From Roseicella frigidaeris (GTDB lineage: Bacteria > Pseudomonadota > Alphaproteobacteria > Acetobacterales > Acetobacteraceae): DNA of 64,000 bases. Positions 31,593 to 40,081 of the stretch are shown here, one piece after another. How positions within the stretch are numbered: the first letter of the stretch is position 1; each line of letters begins with the position of its first letter. Location of the stretch: assembly GCF_003258945.1 (NCBI RefSeq), contig NZ_QLIX01000009.1:118263-182262 (forward strand). Reading direction: 5' to 3'. The translations under genes were made by a program, and so were the position numbers. Below the pieces are notes generated by a model. It did not search any database. It had not been told where the DNA came from and saw only the letters and a program-made list of their open reading frames with translations.

Positions 31593-32677
31593 CGGCTCCA
31601 GAGGCGGCGCTGGCTGGCGGGGCGGGCGGGGGCCGCCGGCTCGGGGCGCACCGGCACCTCGTCCTCGGTCTGGGTGAGCGGCGCCGCGGCCGGCTGCGCC
31701 TCCACCGGCGCCGTGTCCGAGACCGTGAGCGGCGGCAGCGGCGTCGCCCGCTTCTCGACGAAGATGCCGTGCGGCGAGCGGCCGACCGGGAAGCTGTCGG
31801 TCTCGCCGGTGGCCGGGTCGATGATGGCGACCCGGGCGATCCAGCGCAGCGTCACCCAGAGCCGGCCTTCCGGGTCGAAGGCGATGCAGTCCGGCCCGCC
31901 GGGCAGCGGCCAGACCGCCTTCGGGTTCAGCGTCTCGGCATCGAGCACGGTGATGCGGCTGTCGACCCGGCTGTTCACGTAGAGCAGCTTGCGGTCCGGC
32001 GAGGGAAAGACGGTGTGCGCCCCCCGCCCGGCATAGATGGTGCGCTCCACCTTGCCGTCCGCCGGGTTCACCACGGCGATGTGGTCGGAGCCCATGATGC
32101 CGACGAGCAGCCGGCCGTTGTGCCAGGTGACGCCGGCCGGCTGCGGCCCGACATCGGCGGTCCAGAGCGGCTTCTGGGTGGCGAGGTCGATCGCCATCAG
32201 GCCGCGGGCGCCCTGCAGGGTGACGAAGGCGGTGCGGCTGTCCGGCGTGTAGGCGAGGTGGCTCGGCTTGTCCGGCACCTTCAGCCGGGCGAGCAGGGTG
32301 CGGCTCGCCGCCTCGTAGATGTCGACCTGGTCGCGGCGCAGGCTGGTGACGACCAGCAGCCTGCCGTCCGGGCTGAGCTCCATGTGGTAGGGGTTGCTGA
32401 ACCGCTCCCGCCGCAGCACCGTCGCCGAGGCCGGGTCGATGGCGATCAGCTCGTTGCCGCCGCTGTCGCCGACCAGCAGCTCCCGGCCATCGGGCGAGAG
32501 GATGAGGTGATGCGCCTCCCGCAGCACCGGGATGCGGCGCACCTCCTCCCGCGTGGTGCTCTCGATCACGCTGATGGAGGCGTCGGCGCTGTTCAGCACA
32601 TAGACGAGGTCGGCCCGGGCGCCGGCAGGCACGAAGCCGGCCAGGCCGAGGCAAAGCGCGAGGCAGGCGCGCCGCAT
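31589..32677 (-). CDS. YVTN/YncE-like beta-propeller protein
   Basis: Periplasmic protein of 362 residues. Signal peptide MRRACLALCLGLAGFVPAGARA, then about seven blades of a YncE-type propeller, each with patterns such as VYVLNSADASISVIE, LILSPDGRELLVGDSGGN, MELSPDGRLLVVTS and LYVNSRVDSRITVLD. A Pro/Ala-rich C-terminal tail (about residues 320-362) may be a linker or envelope-interaction segment. It is first in a three-gene operon (deacetylase-like, sterol-desaturase-like). YncE-like proteins bind DNA or ligands or assist envelope processes; nothing here identifies the ligand. Confidence 0.85.
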   Translation of the reverse strand: MRRACLALCLGLAGFVPAGARADLVYVLNSADASISVIESTTREEVRRIPVLREAHHLILSPDGRELLVGDSGGNELIAIDPASATVLRRERFSNPYHMELSPDGRLLVVTSLRRDQVDIYEAASRTLLARLKVPDKPSHLAYTPDSRTAFVTLQGARGLMAIDLATQKPLWTADVGPQPAGVTWHNGRLLVGIMGSDHIAVVNPADGKVERTIYAGRGAHTVFPSPDRKLLYVNSRVDSRITVLDAETLNPKAVWPLPGGPDCIAFDPEGRLWVTLRWIARVAIIDPATGETDSFPVGRSPHGIFVEKRATPLPPLTVSDTAPVEAQPAAAPLTQTEDEVPVRPEPAAPARPASQRRLWSR

Positions 32678-32699
32678 GGTCCGGACATCCCAAAACTAC

Positions 32700-32721
32700 G
32701 GGCGGGAAAATCCCCCCGCCC
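32700..32721 (-). terminator. Rho-independent terminator of msrB
   Basis: Stem GGGCGGG / CCCGCCC with an 8-nt loop; on the minus strand it is followed shortly by TTTT (32692-32695). Lies 45 bp beyond the msrB stop. Confidence 0.6.
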
Positions 32722-32765
32722 GCTCGCACATGCAAGCAATCATCGCCGGCGCGGGCGAGGATTGA

Positions 32766-33200
32766 TCAGTCCGAGCCCGGCTCGAATTTCATGGCCACGC
32801 CATTCATGCAATAGCGCTGCCCGGTGGGTTGCGGCCCGTCCGGGAAGACATGGCCGAGATGCCCGCCGCAGCGGGCGCAATGCACCTCGGTGCGGACCAT
32901 GAAGAGGCTGCGGTCGGTGGTGGTCTCGACCGCCCCCTCCTTCGGCGCCCAGAAGCTCGGCCAGCCCGAGCCGCTCTCGTACTTGGTCGCGGCGTCGAAG
33001 AGCGGCTGGCCGCAGCCGGCGCAGGCGAAGGTGCCGGGGCGCTTCTCGGCGTTCAGCGGGCTGCTGCCCGGCCGCTCGGTGGCGTGCTGGCGCAGCACCC
33101 GGTAGCTGTCGGGCGGCAGCTCCTGGCGCCACTCGGCATCGGGCTTGGCCACCGGATAGGGCGCCTCGGGCGCCTCCTTGTCCTTGCGGAAGAGGGACAT
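32766..33200 (-). CDS. msrB: Peptide-methionine (R)-S-oxide reductase MsrB
   Basis: Repairs oxidised methionine (R epimer) in proteins, using thioredoxin. The 144-residue protein has four zinc cysteines (C60, C63 in CAGC; C108, C111 in CARC), the substrate region SGSGWPSFWAP and catalytic C131 in RYCMNG. ATG 33200 is chosen because AGGA sits six bases ahead; ATG 33206 would be too close. No signal peptide, so cytoplasmic. It follows msrA on the same strand after 94 bp, giving a complete repair pair for both epimers. Confidence 0.97.
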   Translation of the reverse strand: MSLFRKDKEAPEAPYPVAKPDAEWRQELPPDSYRVLRQHATERPGSSPLNAEKRPGTFACAGCGQPLFDAATKYESGSGWPSFWAPKEGAVETTTDRSLFMVRTEVHCARCGGHLGHVFPDGPQPTGQRYCMNGVAMKFEPGSD

Positions 33201-33294
33201 CGGCATTCCTTTCCTCAAACGCTTGTCTCTTGAAACGCCCATCGGGGCCGTCGCTGCCCCTTGCCCTGCCGCGAAGCGGTGTCGCGGGGCCTTC

Positions 33295-33870
33295 TCAGGC
33301 CGCCGGCCGCTTCAGCCGGTCGGCATAGAGCTTCCTGAACTTCGCCACCTTGGGGGCGATGACCACTTGGCAATAGCCGCTCCAGGGGGTGCGGGCGAAG
33401 TAGTCCTGGTGCTCCGGCTCGCCCGGCCAGTAGCGGTCGAAGGGCACCAGCTCGGTGACCAGCGGCGCGCCCCAGAGGTCCTGCGCCGTCACCTCGGCCA
33501 TCACCCGCTCCGCCGCCGCCTTCTGCTCCGGCGAATGGTAGAGGATGACCGAGCGGTATTGCGGCCCGACATCGTTGCCCTGGCGGTCCTTGGTGGTCGG
33601 GTCGTGGATGGTGAAGAAGACCCGCAGCAGGTCCTCGTAGGAGAGCTGCCGCGGATCGAAGCTGACCTGCACCACCTCGGCATGGCCGGTGCGCTTGCCG
33701 CAGACCTGCTCGTAGGTCGGGTTCTCCACATGGCCGCCGGCATAGCCGGAATGCACCCCCGTCACGCCCCGGAGGTCGCGGAAGACCGCATCCAGGCACC
33801 AGAAGCAGCCGCCGCCCAGGGTTGCAACCTCGGTGGTGGCCTCGGCATGGCCGCTCTCGGTTCCGCTCAT
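33295..33870 (-). CDS. msrA: Peptide-methionine (S)-S-oxide reductase MsrA
   Basis: Reduces the S epimer of methionine sulfoxide. 191 residues, with catalytic C22 in GGGCFWC and the conserved runs GVTGVHSGYAGG, NPTYEQVCGKRTGHAEVV and HQDYFARTPWSGYCQ. ATG 33870 follows AGGAGTGAGC, a strong site. Cytoplasmic. Likely co-transcribed with msrB. It diverges from the Lin0512 pair with 151 bp between. Confidence 0.97.
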   Translation of the reverse strand: MSGTESGHAEATTEVATLGGGCFWCLDAVFRDLRGVTGVHSGYAGGHVENPTYEQVCGKRTGHAEVVQVSFDPRQLSYEDLLRVFFTIHDPTTKDRQGNDVGPQYRSVILYHSPEQKAAAERVMAEVTAQDLWGAPLVTELVPFDRYWPGEPEHQDYFARTPWSGYCQVVIAPKVAKFRKLYADRLKRPAA

Positions 33871-34021
33871 GCTCACTCCTCTCCCCTTGCTCTCCCATAG
33901 ATAGGACGCCGAGGCCGGCGGTGCAGCGGCCGCATCCCGGCCCCTCGCGGCCCCAGGGCATGGACGGCGCCGGCCCCAGGGGCGAGACTCGCCGCCAGGC
34001 AGGGTCCGGGGAGGGTCGCAG

Positions 34022-34387
34022 ATGGCCTTGAAGCGCATGGTGCTGCAGATCGGCATGGGCACCGATATCCGCGGCGGCGAGCCGACCAAGGCGGCGGTGC
34101 GGGCGCTGCGCGACGCGCTCTGGCACAATTCGCTCACCGTCACCCATGCGCTCGGCGTCGATGTCGATTCGATGCGGGTGAAGGTGACGATCGGCGTGCC
34201 GCATCCGGAACAGGTGGACCATGCCGCCGTGCTGGCGGCGCTGCCGCATGGCACCGGCACGCTGGAGGTGGTCGCGGGCGGCCTCGAGATCCCGACCGAG
34301 GATGGCCGCGGCGTCACCCTGCTCGCCCAGGCGGCCGCCGAGGTCTTCCTCGACCTGCCCGAGGCGGTGGCGGGAGGCCGGCCATGA
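34022..34387 (+). CDS. Lin0512 family protein, copy 1
   Basis: A 121-residue member of the Lin0512 family (function unknown). Characteristic features are LQIGMGTDIRGGEPTKAAVRALRDAL near the N-terminus and VTIGVPHPEQVD followed by LPHGTGTLEVVAGGLEIP. ATG 34022 has GGGGAGGG upstream. It overlaps the next gene by ATGA, and that gene is a paralog with the same order of motifs, so the two may form a heteromeric complex. Confidence 0.85.
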   Translation: MALKRMVLQIGMGTDIRGGEPTKAAVRALRDALWHNSLTVTHALGVDVDSMRVKVTIGVPHPEQVDHAAVLAALPHGTGTLEVVAGGLEIPTEDGRGVTLLAQAAAEVFLDLPEAVAGGRP

Positions 34388-34725
34388 GCACGCCCCGCCG
34401 CGTCATCCTCGAGCTCGGCACCGGCAACGACCTGCATGGCGGCGACTACACCAAGGCGGCGCTGCGGGCGGTGCAGGACGCGCTGCACCACTCCTCCCTC
34501 TCGATGCTGCGGAGCCTCGGCATCGACCCGGCCGCCATGCTGGTCGAGGTGACCATCGGCGTGCAGCGCCCCGAGCGGGTGGAGGCGGAGCGGGTGCGCG
34601 CCTCGCTGCCGCATGGCCAGGTGACGGTGCGGGTGGTCCGGGGCGGGCTCGACGTGCCGGATCCGGGGCGCGACGACCCGGCGGTGATCGCCAGCGCCGC
34701 CCTCGCGGTGCGGCTGCCGCTATAG
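34384..34725 (+). CDS. Lin0512 family protein, copy 2
   Basis: A 113-residue paralog of the preceding gene: LELGTGNDLHGGDYTKAALRA matches the first copy's GMGTDIRGGEPTKAA, and VTIGVQRPERVE then LPHGQVTVRVVRGGLDVP match its second half. Translation is coupled through the ATGA overlap. Family function is not established. Convergent with arsC (43 bp between stops). Confidence 0.85.
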   Translation: MSTPRRVILELGTGNDLHGGDYTKAALRAVQDALHHSSLSMLRSLGIDPAAMLVEVTIGVQRPERVEAERVRASLPHGQVTVRVVRGGLDVPDPGRDDPAVIASAALAVRLPL

Positions 34726-34768
34726 GGCGTGACCCACACGCCCCAGCCCCGCCGGGCGAGCGGCGCCC

Positions 34769-35128
34769 TCAGGCGCCCGGCAGGATCTCGCGCAGCCGCT
34801 CGGCCGGGCGGCAGAGCCGCGTGCCGCCGGGGGCGATCACGAAGGGCCGGTTGATCAGCACCGGATGCGCCAGCATCGCCTCCAGCAGCGCCGCCTCGCC
34901 GAGCCCCAGATCGTCGAGGCCGAGCTCGGCGCAGAGCGGCTCCTTGGCGCGCAACGCCTCGCGCACCGTGAGCCCGGCGGCGGCGATGGTCGCCCGCAGC
35001 GTCTCCCGGTCGGGCGGCGATTGCAGGTAGGGGAGGATGCGCGGCTCGATGCCGGCGGCGCGGAGCATCGCCAGGGCGGCGCGGGAGGTGCCGCAGGCCG
35101 GGTTGTGCCAGAGGATGACGTCGCTCAT
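34769..35128 (-). CDS. arsC: ArsC-family reductase (arsenate reductase, glutaredoxin type)
   Basis: A 119-residue thioredoxin-fold protein. The active site is HNPACGTSR (H8, C12, R16), which fits the HX3CX3R motif of glutaredoxin-linked arsenate reductase. The later conserved part is HPVLINRPFVIAPGGTRLCRP, with the arginine that positions arsenate. ATG 35128. No arsB/acr3 or arsR is adjacent, so an ArsC-like reductase with another role (Yffb/Spx-like) cannot be excluded, although the motif set favours ArsC. Confidence 0.87.
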   Translation of the reverse strand: MSDVILWHNPACGTSRAALAMLRAAGIEPRILPYLQSPPDRETLRATIAAAGLTVREALRAKEPLCAELGLDDLGLGEAALLEAMLAHPVLINRPFVIAPGGTRLCRPAERLREILPGA

Positions 35129-35157
35129 GCGGGCCCCTTGCCGTTCCTGGCGGCCCG

Positions 35158-35217
35158 CCGCCCGAGGCAGGCGGGCGAGCCGCCCCGGGCGCAGTATCGC
35201 CCGCCTGCCTCGGGCGG
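35158..35217. repeat. 19-bp perfect inverted repeat
   Basis: Arms 35158-35176 and 35199-35217 (core CCCGAGGCAGGCGGGC) are exact complements with a 22-nt loop. It starts 29 bp upstream of arsC and ends 309 bp before the DUF1349 gene. No T-run. The rest of 35218-35526 shows no gene. Confidence 0.8.
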
Positions 35218-35526
35218 TCACGCCGGGGCTGTGCGCCGGAGCACAGCCAGACTGTCGGGATTCCGACAAGGATGCCGTTGGGGCGACACTACCCCTCCGC
35301 CTCGGGACTGGCATTTCAGATCGCCGATCCCGGCCCGCCGCCGCAGCGGGGGGCCGAGGCCGGATTTCCAGACAGGGCATTGCGTCCGGAGTGCATTGGG
35401 CCGCTGCGGCCGCCCCCCGGGGCCGACCGCAGCGGTCGCTTGCCTGCGCGCCGGCGATGCTCCCTGCCGCTTCGCCCGGCGCCGCGGCCATGCGATGCTC
35501 CGCCGCGGCATGCCGGGGAGAGGTCG

Positions 35527-36102
35527 ATGTTCGCCGAGGGACGATGGCTGAACGAGCCCGCCGCCTGGCGGCGCGAGGACGGGCAGCTTGGCGTCGTCAC
35601 CGATCATGGCGGCGATTTCTGGCGCGAGACGCATTACGGCTTCACCCGCGACAGCGGGCATTTCCTCGGCCTCCCCGCCCCGCCCGCCTTCACCGCGACG
35701 CTGCGGGTGCGGGCGCGCTACGAGAGCCTCTACGACCAGGCCGGCCTCATGCTCCGCCGCGACGCCGCCACCTGGCTGAAGGCCGGCGTCGAATGGTCGG
35801 ATGGCGAGGCGCTGCTCGGCAGCGTGCTCACCCTCGGCCGCTCCGACTGGGCGACCGGCCCCTGCCGCGGCGACCCCACGGATATGCGCCTCCGCCTCAC
35901 CCTGGCCGACGGCGTGCTGCGGCTGCAGGCCTCGGCCGATGGCCGGCGCTGGGCGCTGCTGCGGCTCTGCCCCTTCCCCGCCGAGGGGCCGCTGCTGGTC
36001 GGGCCGATGTGCTGCACGCCGGAGCGCGCCGGGCTGCGGGTGCGGTTCAGCGAGTTCGCCCTCGGCCCACCCATGGACAAGGCGCTGCACGACCTGTCGT
36101 GA
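35527..36102 (+). CDS. DUF1349 family protein
   Basis: A 191-residue protein predicted to have a concanavalin-like beta-sandwich. Family features are HYGFTRDSGHFLG, the YESLYDQAGLMLRRDAATWLK core and GVEWSDGEALLGSVLT, then LRLRLTLADGVLRLQAS. ATG 35527 has GGGGAGAGGTCG ahead. DUF1349 proteins resemble regulators or carbohydrate-binding modules of polysaccharide metabolism; no catalytic residues are known. No signal peptide. It precedes mtgA by 70 bp on the same strand, but a functional link is not evident. Confidence 0.87.
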   Translation: MFAEGRWLNEPAAWRREDGQLGVVTDHGGDFWRETHYGFTRDSGHFLGLPAPPAFTATLRVRARYESLYDQAGLMLRRDAATWLKAGVEWSDGEALLGSVLTLGRSDWATGPCRGDPTDMRLRLTLADGVLRLQASADGRRWALLRLCPFPAEGPLLVGPMCCTPERAGLRVRFSEFALGPPMDKALHDLS

Positions 36103-36172
36103 GGCCGCTGCCCCTACTTCTGGCCCCACTTCCGGCCCCACCCCTGCCCCTTCCCCTTCCCCTGCCCGCCTG

Positions 36173-36865
36173 ATGCGCCTGCGTCCCGCCCTCCCCCGCA
36201 GCCTGGGGCGCCTGCTGCGGATCCTCGCCCTCGCCCTGCTCCTCGGCCCGCCTGGCCTGATCCTCGTCGTCCGCGTCCTGCCGCCGCCGGCGACGCCGCT
36301 GATGCTGATCCGCCTCGTCCAGGGCCATGGGCTGCACAAGGACTGGGTGCCCTATGCGGCGATCGCGCCGGCCCTGCCGGACGCGGTCATCGCCGCCGAG
36401 GACAACCTGTTCTGCACCGAGGCGCTCGGCTTCGACCTGGCGGCGCTGCGCGGCCAGGTGGCGGCCTGGTGGCGGGGCGAGCGGCCGCGCGGCGCCAGCA
36501 CCCTCACCATGCAGACGGCGAAGAACCTGCTGCTCTGGCCCGGCCGCGACCCGCTGCGCAAGCTGGCCGAGGCCTGGCTGACGCCGCAGATCGCCCTGCT
36601 CTGGCCGAAGCGGCGGGTGCTCGAGGTCTATCTCAACATCGTCGAGTTCGGCCCCGGCCTCTACGGCGCCGAGGCGGCGGCGCAGGCCTTCTTCGGCAAG
36701 CCGGCGCGGCTGCTGACGCGGCACGAGGCGGCGCGGCTGGCCGCGGTGCTGCCGAGCCCGCTGCGCTGGTCGGTGGCCGCGCCGGACGCGGCGCTGCGTG
36801 CCCGCACCGCCCTGATCGAGCGGCGCGTGCCGCAGCTCGGCCCGCTGCTCGACTGCGCCCGCTAG
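36173..36865 (+). CDS. mtgA: Monofunctional biosynthetic peptidoglycan transglycosylase
   Basis: Polymerises lipid II glycan chains at the inner membrane. 230 residues: one N-terminal transmembrane helix (LLRILALALLLGPPGLILVV) and a GT51 domain with catalytic Glu in IAAEDNLFCTEALGFD, GASTLTMQTAKNLLLWPGRD, KRRVLEVYLNIVEFGPGLYG and AAAQAFFGKPA. The conserved EDxxFxxHxGFD is changed: the His position is lost and the loop is one residue longer. The short spacer 36103-36172 is a CCCC-rich simple stretch (CTTCC-type repeats). Length is normal for MtgA. Confidence 0.93.
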   Translation: MRLRPALPRSLGRLLRILALALLLGPPGLILVVRVLPPPATPLMLIRLVQGHGLHKDWVPYAAIAPALPDAVIAAEDNLFCTEALGFDLAALRGQVAAWWRGERPRGASTLTMQTAKNLLLWPGRDPLRKLAEAWLTPQIALLWPKRRVLEVYLNIVEFGPGLYGAEAAAQAFFGKPARLLTRHEAARLAAVLPSPLRWSVAAPDAALRARTALIERRVPQLGPLLDCAR

Positions 36866-36913
36866 GGCATTGCGCGGCGTTGGGTCGCGCGCGTCACGCT
36901 CCGGCGCCCGGCC

Positions 36914-39900
36914 TCACTGCCCCTTGCGGCGCATCTCCCGCAGCGTCGAGGGCGCCGGGCCGACGAGCCGGCGGATCATGATGTAGAAGACCGGCGTGAA
37001 GAGCAGGCCGAAGACGGTCACGCCCATCATGCCGAAGAAGACCGCGCTGCCGACGGCGCGGCGCATCTCGGCCCCGGCGCCGCTGGCGATCACCAGCGGC
37101 AGCACGCCGAGGATGAAGGCGAGCGAGGTCATCAGGATCGCCCGCAGCCGCAGCCGGCAGGCCTCGACCACCGCCTCGACCGGGCTCATCCCCTCCTCCT
37201 CCTCGCGCTGCTGGGCGAATTCCACGATCAGGATGGCGTTCTTCGCCGCCAGCCCGACCAGCACCACGAAGCCGATCTGGGTCAGGATGTTCACCTCCTG
37301 CCCCAGCAGCCGCAGGCCGAGGGTGGAGGCGAGCAGGCACATCGGCACGATGAGGATGACCGCGAAGGGCAGGCTCCAGGAGCCGTATTGCGCCGCCAGC
37401 ACCAGGTAGACGAAGAGCACGCAGAGCGGGAAGACCAGCAGGCCGGCATTGCCGCTATGGGTCTGCTCGAAGGAGAGGTCGGTCCATTCGAAGCCGATGC
37501 CGTCCGGCAGCACCCGCCGCGCGACGCGCTCGATCGCCGCATTCGCCGCCGCCGAGCCGAAGCCGGGGCGGATCTCGCCCGCCACCTCGGCCGCGGGGTA
37601 GAGGTTGTAGCGCGGCACCCGCTGCGGCCCGGTGACCTCGCGGAAGGCCATGACATTGGCGAGCGGCACCATCGCGCCGGCCTCGTTGCGGGTGAAGATG
37701 CGCGCCAGGTCGGTGTCGAGCCGGCGGAACTCGGGCGCCGCCTGCGCCAGCACCCGCCAGTTGCGGCCATAGGCGGTGAAGTCGTTGATGTAGGAGGTGC
37801 CGAGCAGCGTCTCGATGCTCTGGCTGAGGCGGGCCACCGGCACGCCGAGCATCTCGATCCGGGCGCGGTCGACATCGACCGCGATCAGCGGCGAATCGAT
37901 GCGGAAGGGCGTGTAGGCGCCGGCGATGCCGGGCAGCTGCCGCAGCGCCGCGGCGAGGTTCCCGGCCGCCGCGGCCAGCACCTCCGTCCCCCGCCCGGTG
38001 CGGTCCTCGAGCCGGAGCGCGAAGCCGCCGCTGCCGATGCCGGGCACCGCCGGCGGCGGGATGACCAGCACCGCGGCCTCCTGCAGCACGGCGAGGCGCT
38101 GGCGCAGCTCGCGCATGATGCGCTGCGCCGTCAGCCCCTGCGGCAGCCGCTCGCTCCAGGGGGCGAAGACCGGGGTCAGCGTGCCCTGGTTGCTGCCGGC
38201 GGTGTTGGTGGCGCCGGAGACCCCCGCGAGCGCCGAGACGCTGGCGATGCCCGGGATCTCGCGGGCGATGCGCGCCGCCGCCTCGACGGCCGCGGTGGTG
38301 CGGGCGAGCGAGGCGCCGCCCGGCAGCTCGAGCGAGACGGTGGCGTAGCCGCGGTCCTGCGCCGGCAGGAAGCCCTGCGGCGTCGAGACCAGCAGCCAGC
38401 CGGTGCCGAGGATCAGCAGGGCGTAGAGGCCGAGCATCGGCAGCACATGCCGCACCAGCCGCCGGGTGAGCGCGGCATAGGCGCGCGAGAGCCGGTCGAA
38501 GCCGCGGTTGAAGCGGGCCAGCAGCCAGCGCAGCAGCCGCGCCGGGCCGTGCCGGCGGGGCGGCGGATGCACCTCGTGGCGGCGGAGGATCAGCGTCGCC
38601 AGGGCCGGGCTGAGGGTGAGCGAGCAGAAGCAGGAGAGCGCCGTCGCCACCGCGATGGTGACGGCGAACTGCCGGAAGAAGCGGCCGGTGATGCCCTCGA
38701 GGAAGGCGGTCGGCACGAAGACGGCGCAGAGCACGAGGGCGATCGAGACCAGCGCGCCGCCGACCTCCAGCATGGTGGTCGCGGCCGCCCGCCGCACCTC
38801 GGGATCGGTGCGGAGATGCCGGTCGACATTCTCCACCACCACGATGGCGTCGTCGACCACGATGCCGACCGCCAGCACCAGGCCGAACAGCGTCAGCACG
38901 TTCAGGGTGAAGCCGAAGGCCATCATCACGCCGAAGGTGCCGATGAGCGAGACCGGGATGGCGAGGATCGGGATCATCGCCGCCCGCCAGTTCTGCAGGA
39001 AGAGCAGGACGACGCAGACGACGAGGAAGATCGCCTCGGCGATGGTCTGCACCAGCTCGCGCACGCTCTCGGCGACGAAGCGGGTCGGGTCGTAGGCGAT
39101 CTCGGCGCGGATCCCGGCCGGGAAGCCGGCGGTGATGGTCGCCAGCCGGTCGCGGATCTGCTCCGCCGTCGCCAGGGCGTTGGAGCCGGGGCGCTGCGTC
39201 ACCGCCAGCGCCACCGCCGGCCGCCCCTGCAGCGTGCTCGCGGTGGTGTAGGAGGCGGCGCCGAGCTCCACCCGGCCGATATCGCCGAGCCGCAGCAGCC
39301 TGCCATCGGCGCCGGCGCGGATGACGATCGCCTCGAACTCCGCCGGGTCGGAGAGCCGGCCGCGGAAGATGAGGTTGGGCTGGAAGGCCTGGTCGGCCAC
39401 CGGCGGCTCGGCGATCTGCCCGCCGGCCACCTCGGCATTCTGCGCCTGCACCGCCGCGATGACGTCCTCGGCGATGACCTTGTTCGCCTGCATCCGGCCG
39501 GGATCGAGCCAGACGCGCATGGCGTAGTCGCGCGCCCCCTGCATGTCGATGTCGCCGATGCCGTCGATCCGCAGCAGCTCGTCGCGCACCTGGCGCAGGG
39601 CGAAATTCGAGACGTAGAGCTGGTCGTAGCTGGCATCGGGCGAGCTGACGAAGATCACCATCAGGCGGTCGGTCGCCAGCTTGCGCGTGGTCACGCCCCA
39701 GCGCCGCACCTCCTCCGGCAGCCGCGGCAGCGCCGCCGCCACCGCCCCCTGCACCAGGATCTGCGCCCGGTCGGGATCGGTGCCGAGGCCGAAGGTGACG
39801 ACGAGGTTCATCCGCCCGTCGGCGGTGGATTGCGAGGACATGTAGAGCATGCCCTCGGTGCCGTTCACCTCCTGCTCGATCGGCGTCGCCACGGTGTCGG

Positions 39901-40081
39901 CGACCACCTGCGCCGAGGCGCCGGGATAGCCGGTGGCGACCACCACGGTCGGCGGCACGACATCGGGGTATTCCGAGATCGGCAGCGAGAGCATGGACAG
40001 GCCGCCGACGATCAGCAGCACCAGCGACATGACGCAGGCGAGGACCGGCTGGCGGACCGAGAGGACGCCGAGATTGCTCAG
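36914..40081 (-). CDS. RND (HAE1-type) multidrug efflux permease
   Basis: Inner-membrane proton-driven pump of 1055 residues with twelve helices and two large periplasmic loops. Marks: LPISEYPDVVPPTVVV, the proton-relay Asp pair in GIVVDDAIVVVENVDRHL (helix 4), Lys in GLAAKNAILIVEFAQQR (helix 10), and the repeated loop motif FNRGFDR. The start is unusual: CTG 40081 overlaps the fusion-protein stop (CTGA) and has a perfect GGGAGG seven bases upstream, giving SNLGVLSVRQPVLACV before helix 1. ATG 40030 lacks a ribosome-binding site and would delete 17 residues. With the upstream fusion protein it forms a pump; no outer-membrane channel gene is adjacent. Confidence 0.93.
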   Translation of the reverse strand: MSNLGVLSVRQPVLACVMSLVLLIVGGLSMLSLPISEYPDVVPPTVVVATGYPGASAQVVADTVATPIEQEVNGTEGMLYMSSQSTADGRMNLVVTFGLGTDPDRAQILVQGAVAAALPRLPEEVRRWGVTTRKLATDRLMVIFVSSPDASYDQLYVSNFALRQVRDELLRIDGIGDIDMQGARDYAMRVWLDPGRMQANKVIAEDVIAAVQAQNAEVAGGQIAEPPVADQAFQPNLIFRGRLSDPAEFEAIVIRAGADGRLLRLGDIGRVELGAASYTTASTLQGRPAVALAVTQRPGSNALATAEQIRDRLATITAGFPAGIRAEIAYDPTRFVAESVRELVQTIAEAIFLVVCVVLLFLQNWRAAMIPILAIPVSLIGTFGVMMAFGFTLNVLTLFGLVLAVGIVVDDAIVVVENVDRHLRTDPEVRRAAATTMLEVGGALVSIALVLCAVFVPTAFLEGITGRFFRQFAVTIAVATALSCFCSLTLSPALATLILRRHEVHPPPRRHGPARLLRWLLARFNRGFDRLSRAYAALTRRLVRHVLPMLGLYALLILGTGWLLVSTPQGFLPAQDRGYATVSLELPGGASLARTTAAVEAAARIAREIPGIASVSALAGVSGATNTAGSNQGTLTPVFAPWSERLPQGLTAQRIMRELRQRLAVLQEAAVLVIPPPAVPGIGSGGFALRLEDRTGRGTEVLAAAAGNLAAALRQLPGIAGAYTPFRIDSPLIAVDVDRARIEMLGVPVARLSQSIETLLGTSYINDFTAYGRNWRVLAQAAPEFRRLDTDLARIFTRNEAGAMVPLANVMAFREVTGPQRVPRYNLYPAAEVAGEIRPGFGSAAANAAIERVARRVLPDGIGFEWTDLSFEQTHSGNAGLLVFPLCVLFVYLVLAAQYGSWSLPFAVILIVPMCLLASTLGLRLLGQEVNILTQIGFVVLVGLAAKNAILIVEFAQQREEEEGMSPVEAVVEACRLRLRAILMTSLAFILGVLPLVIASGAGAEMRRAVGSAVFFGMMGVTVFGLLFTPVFYIMIRRLVGPAPSTLREMRRKGQ

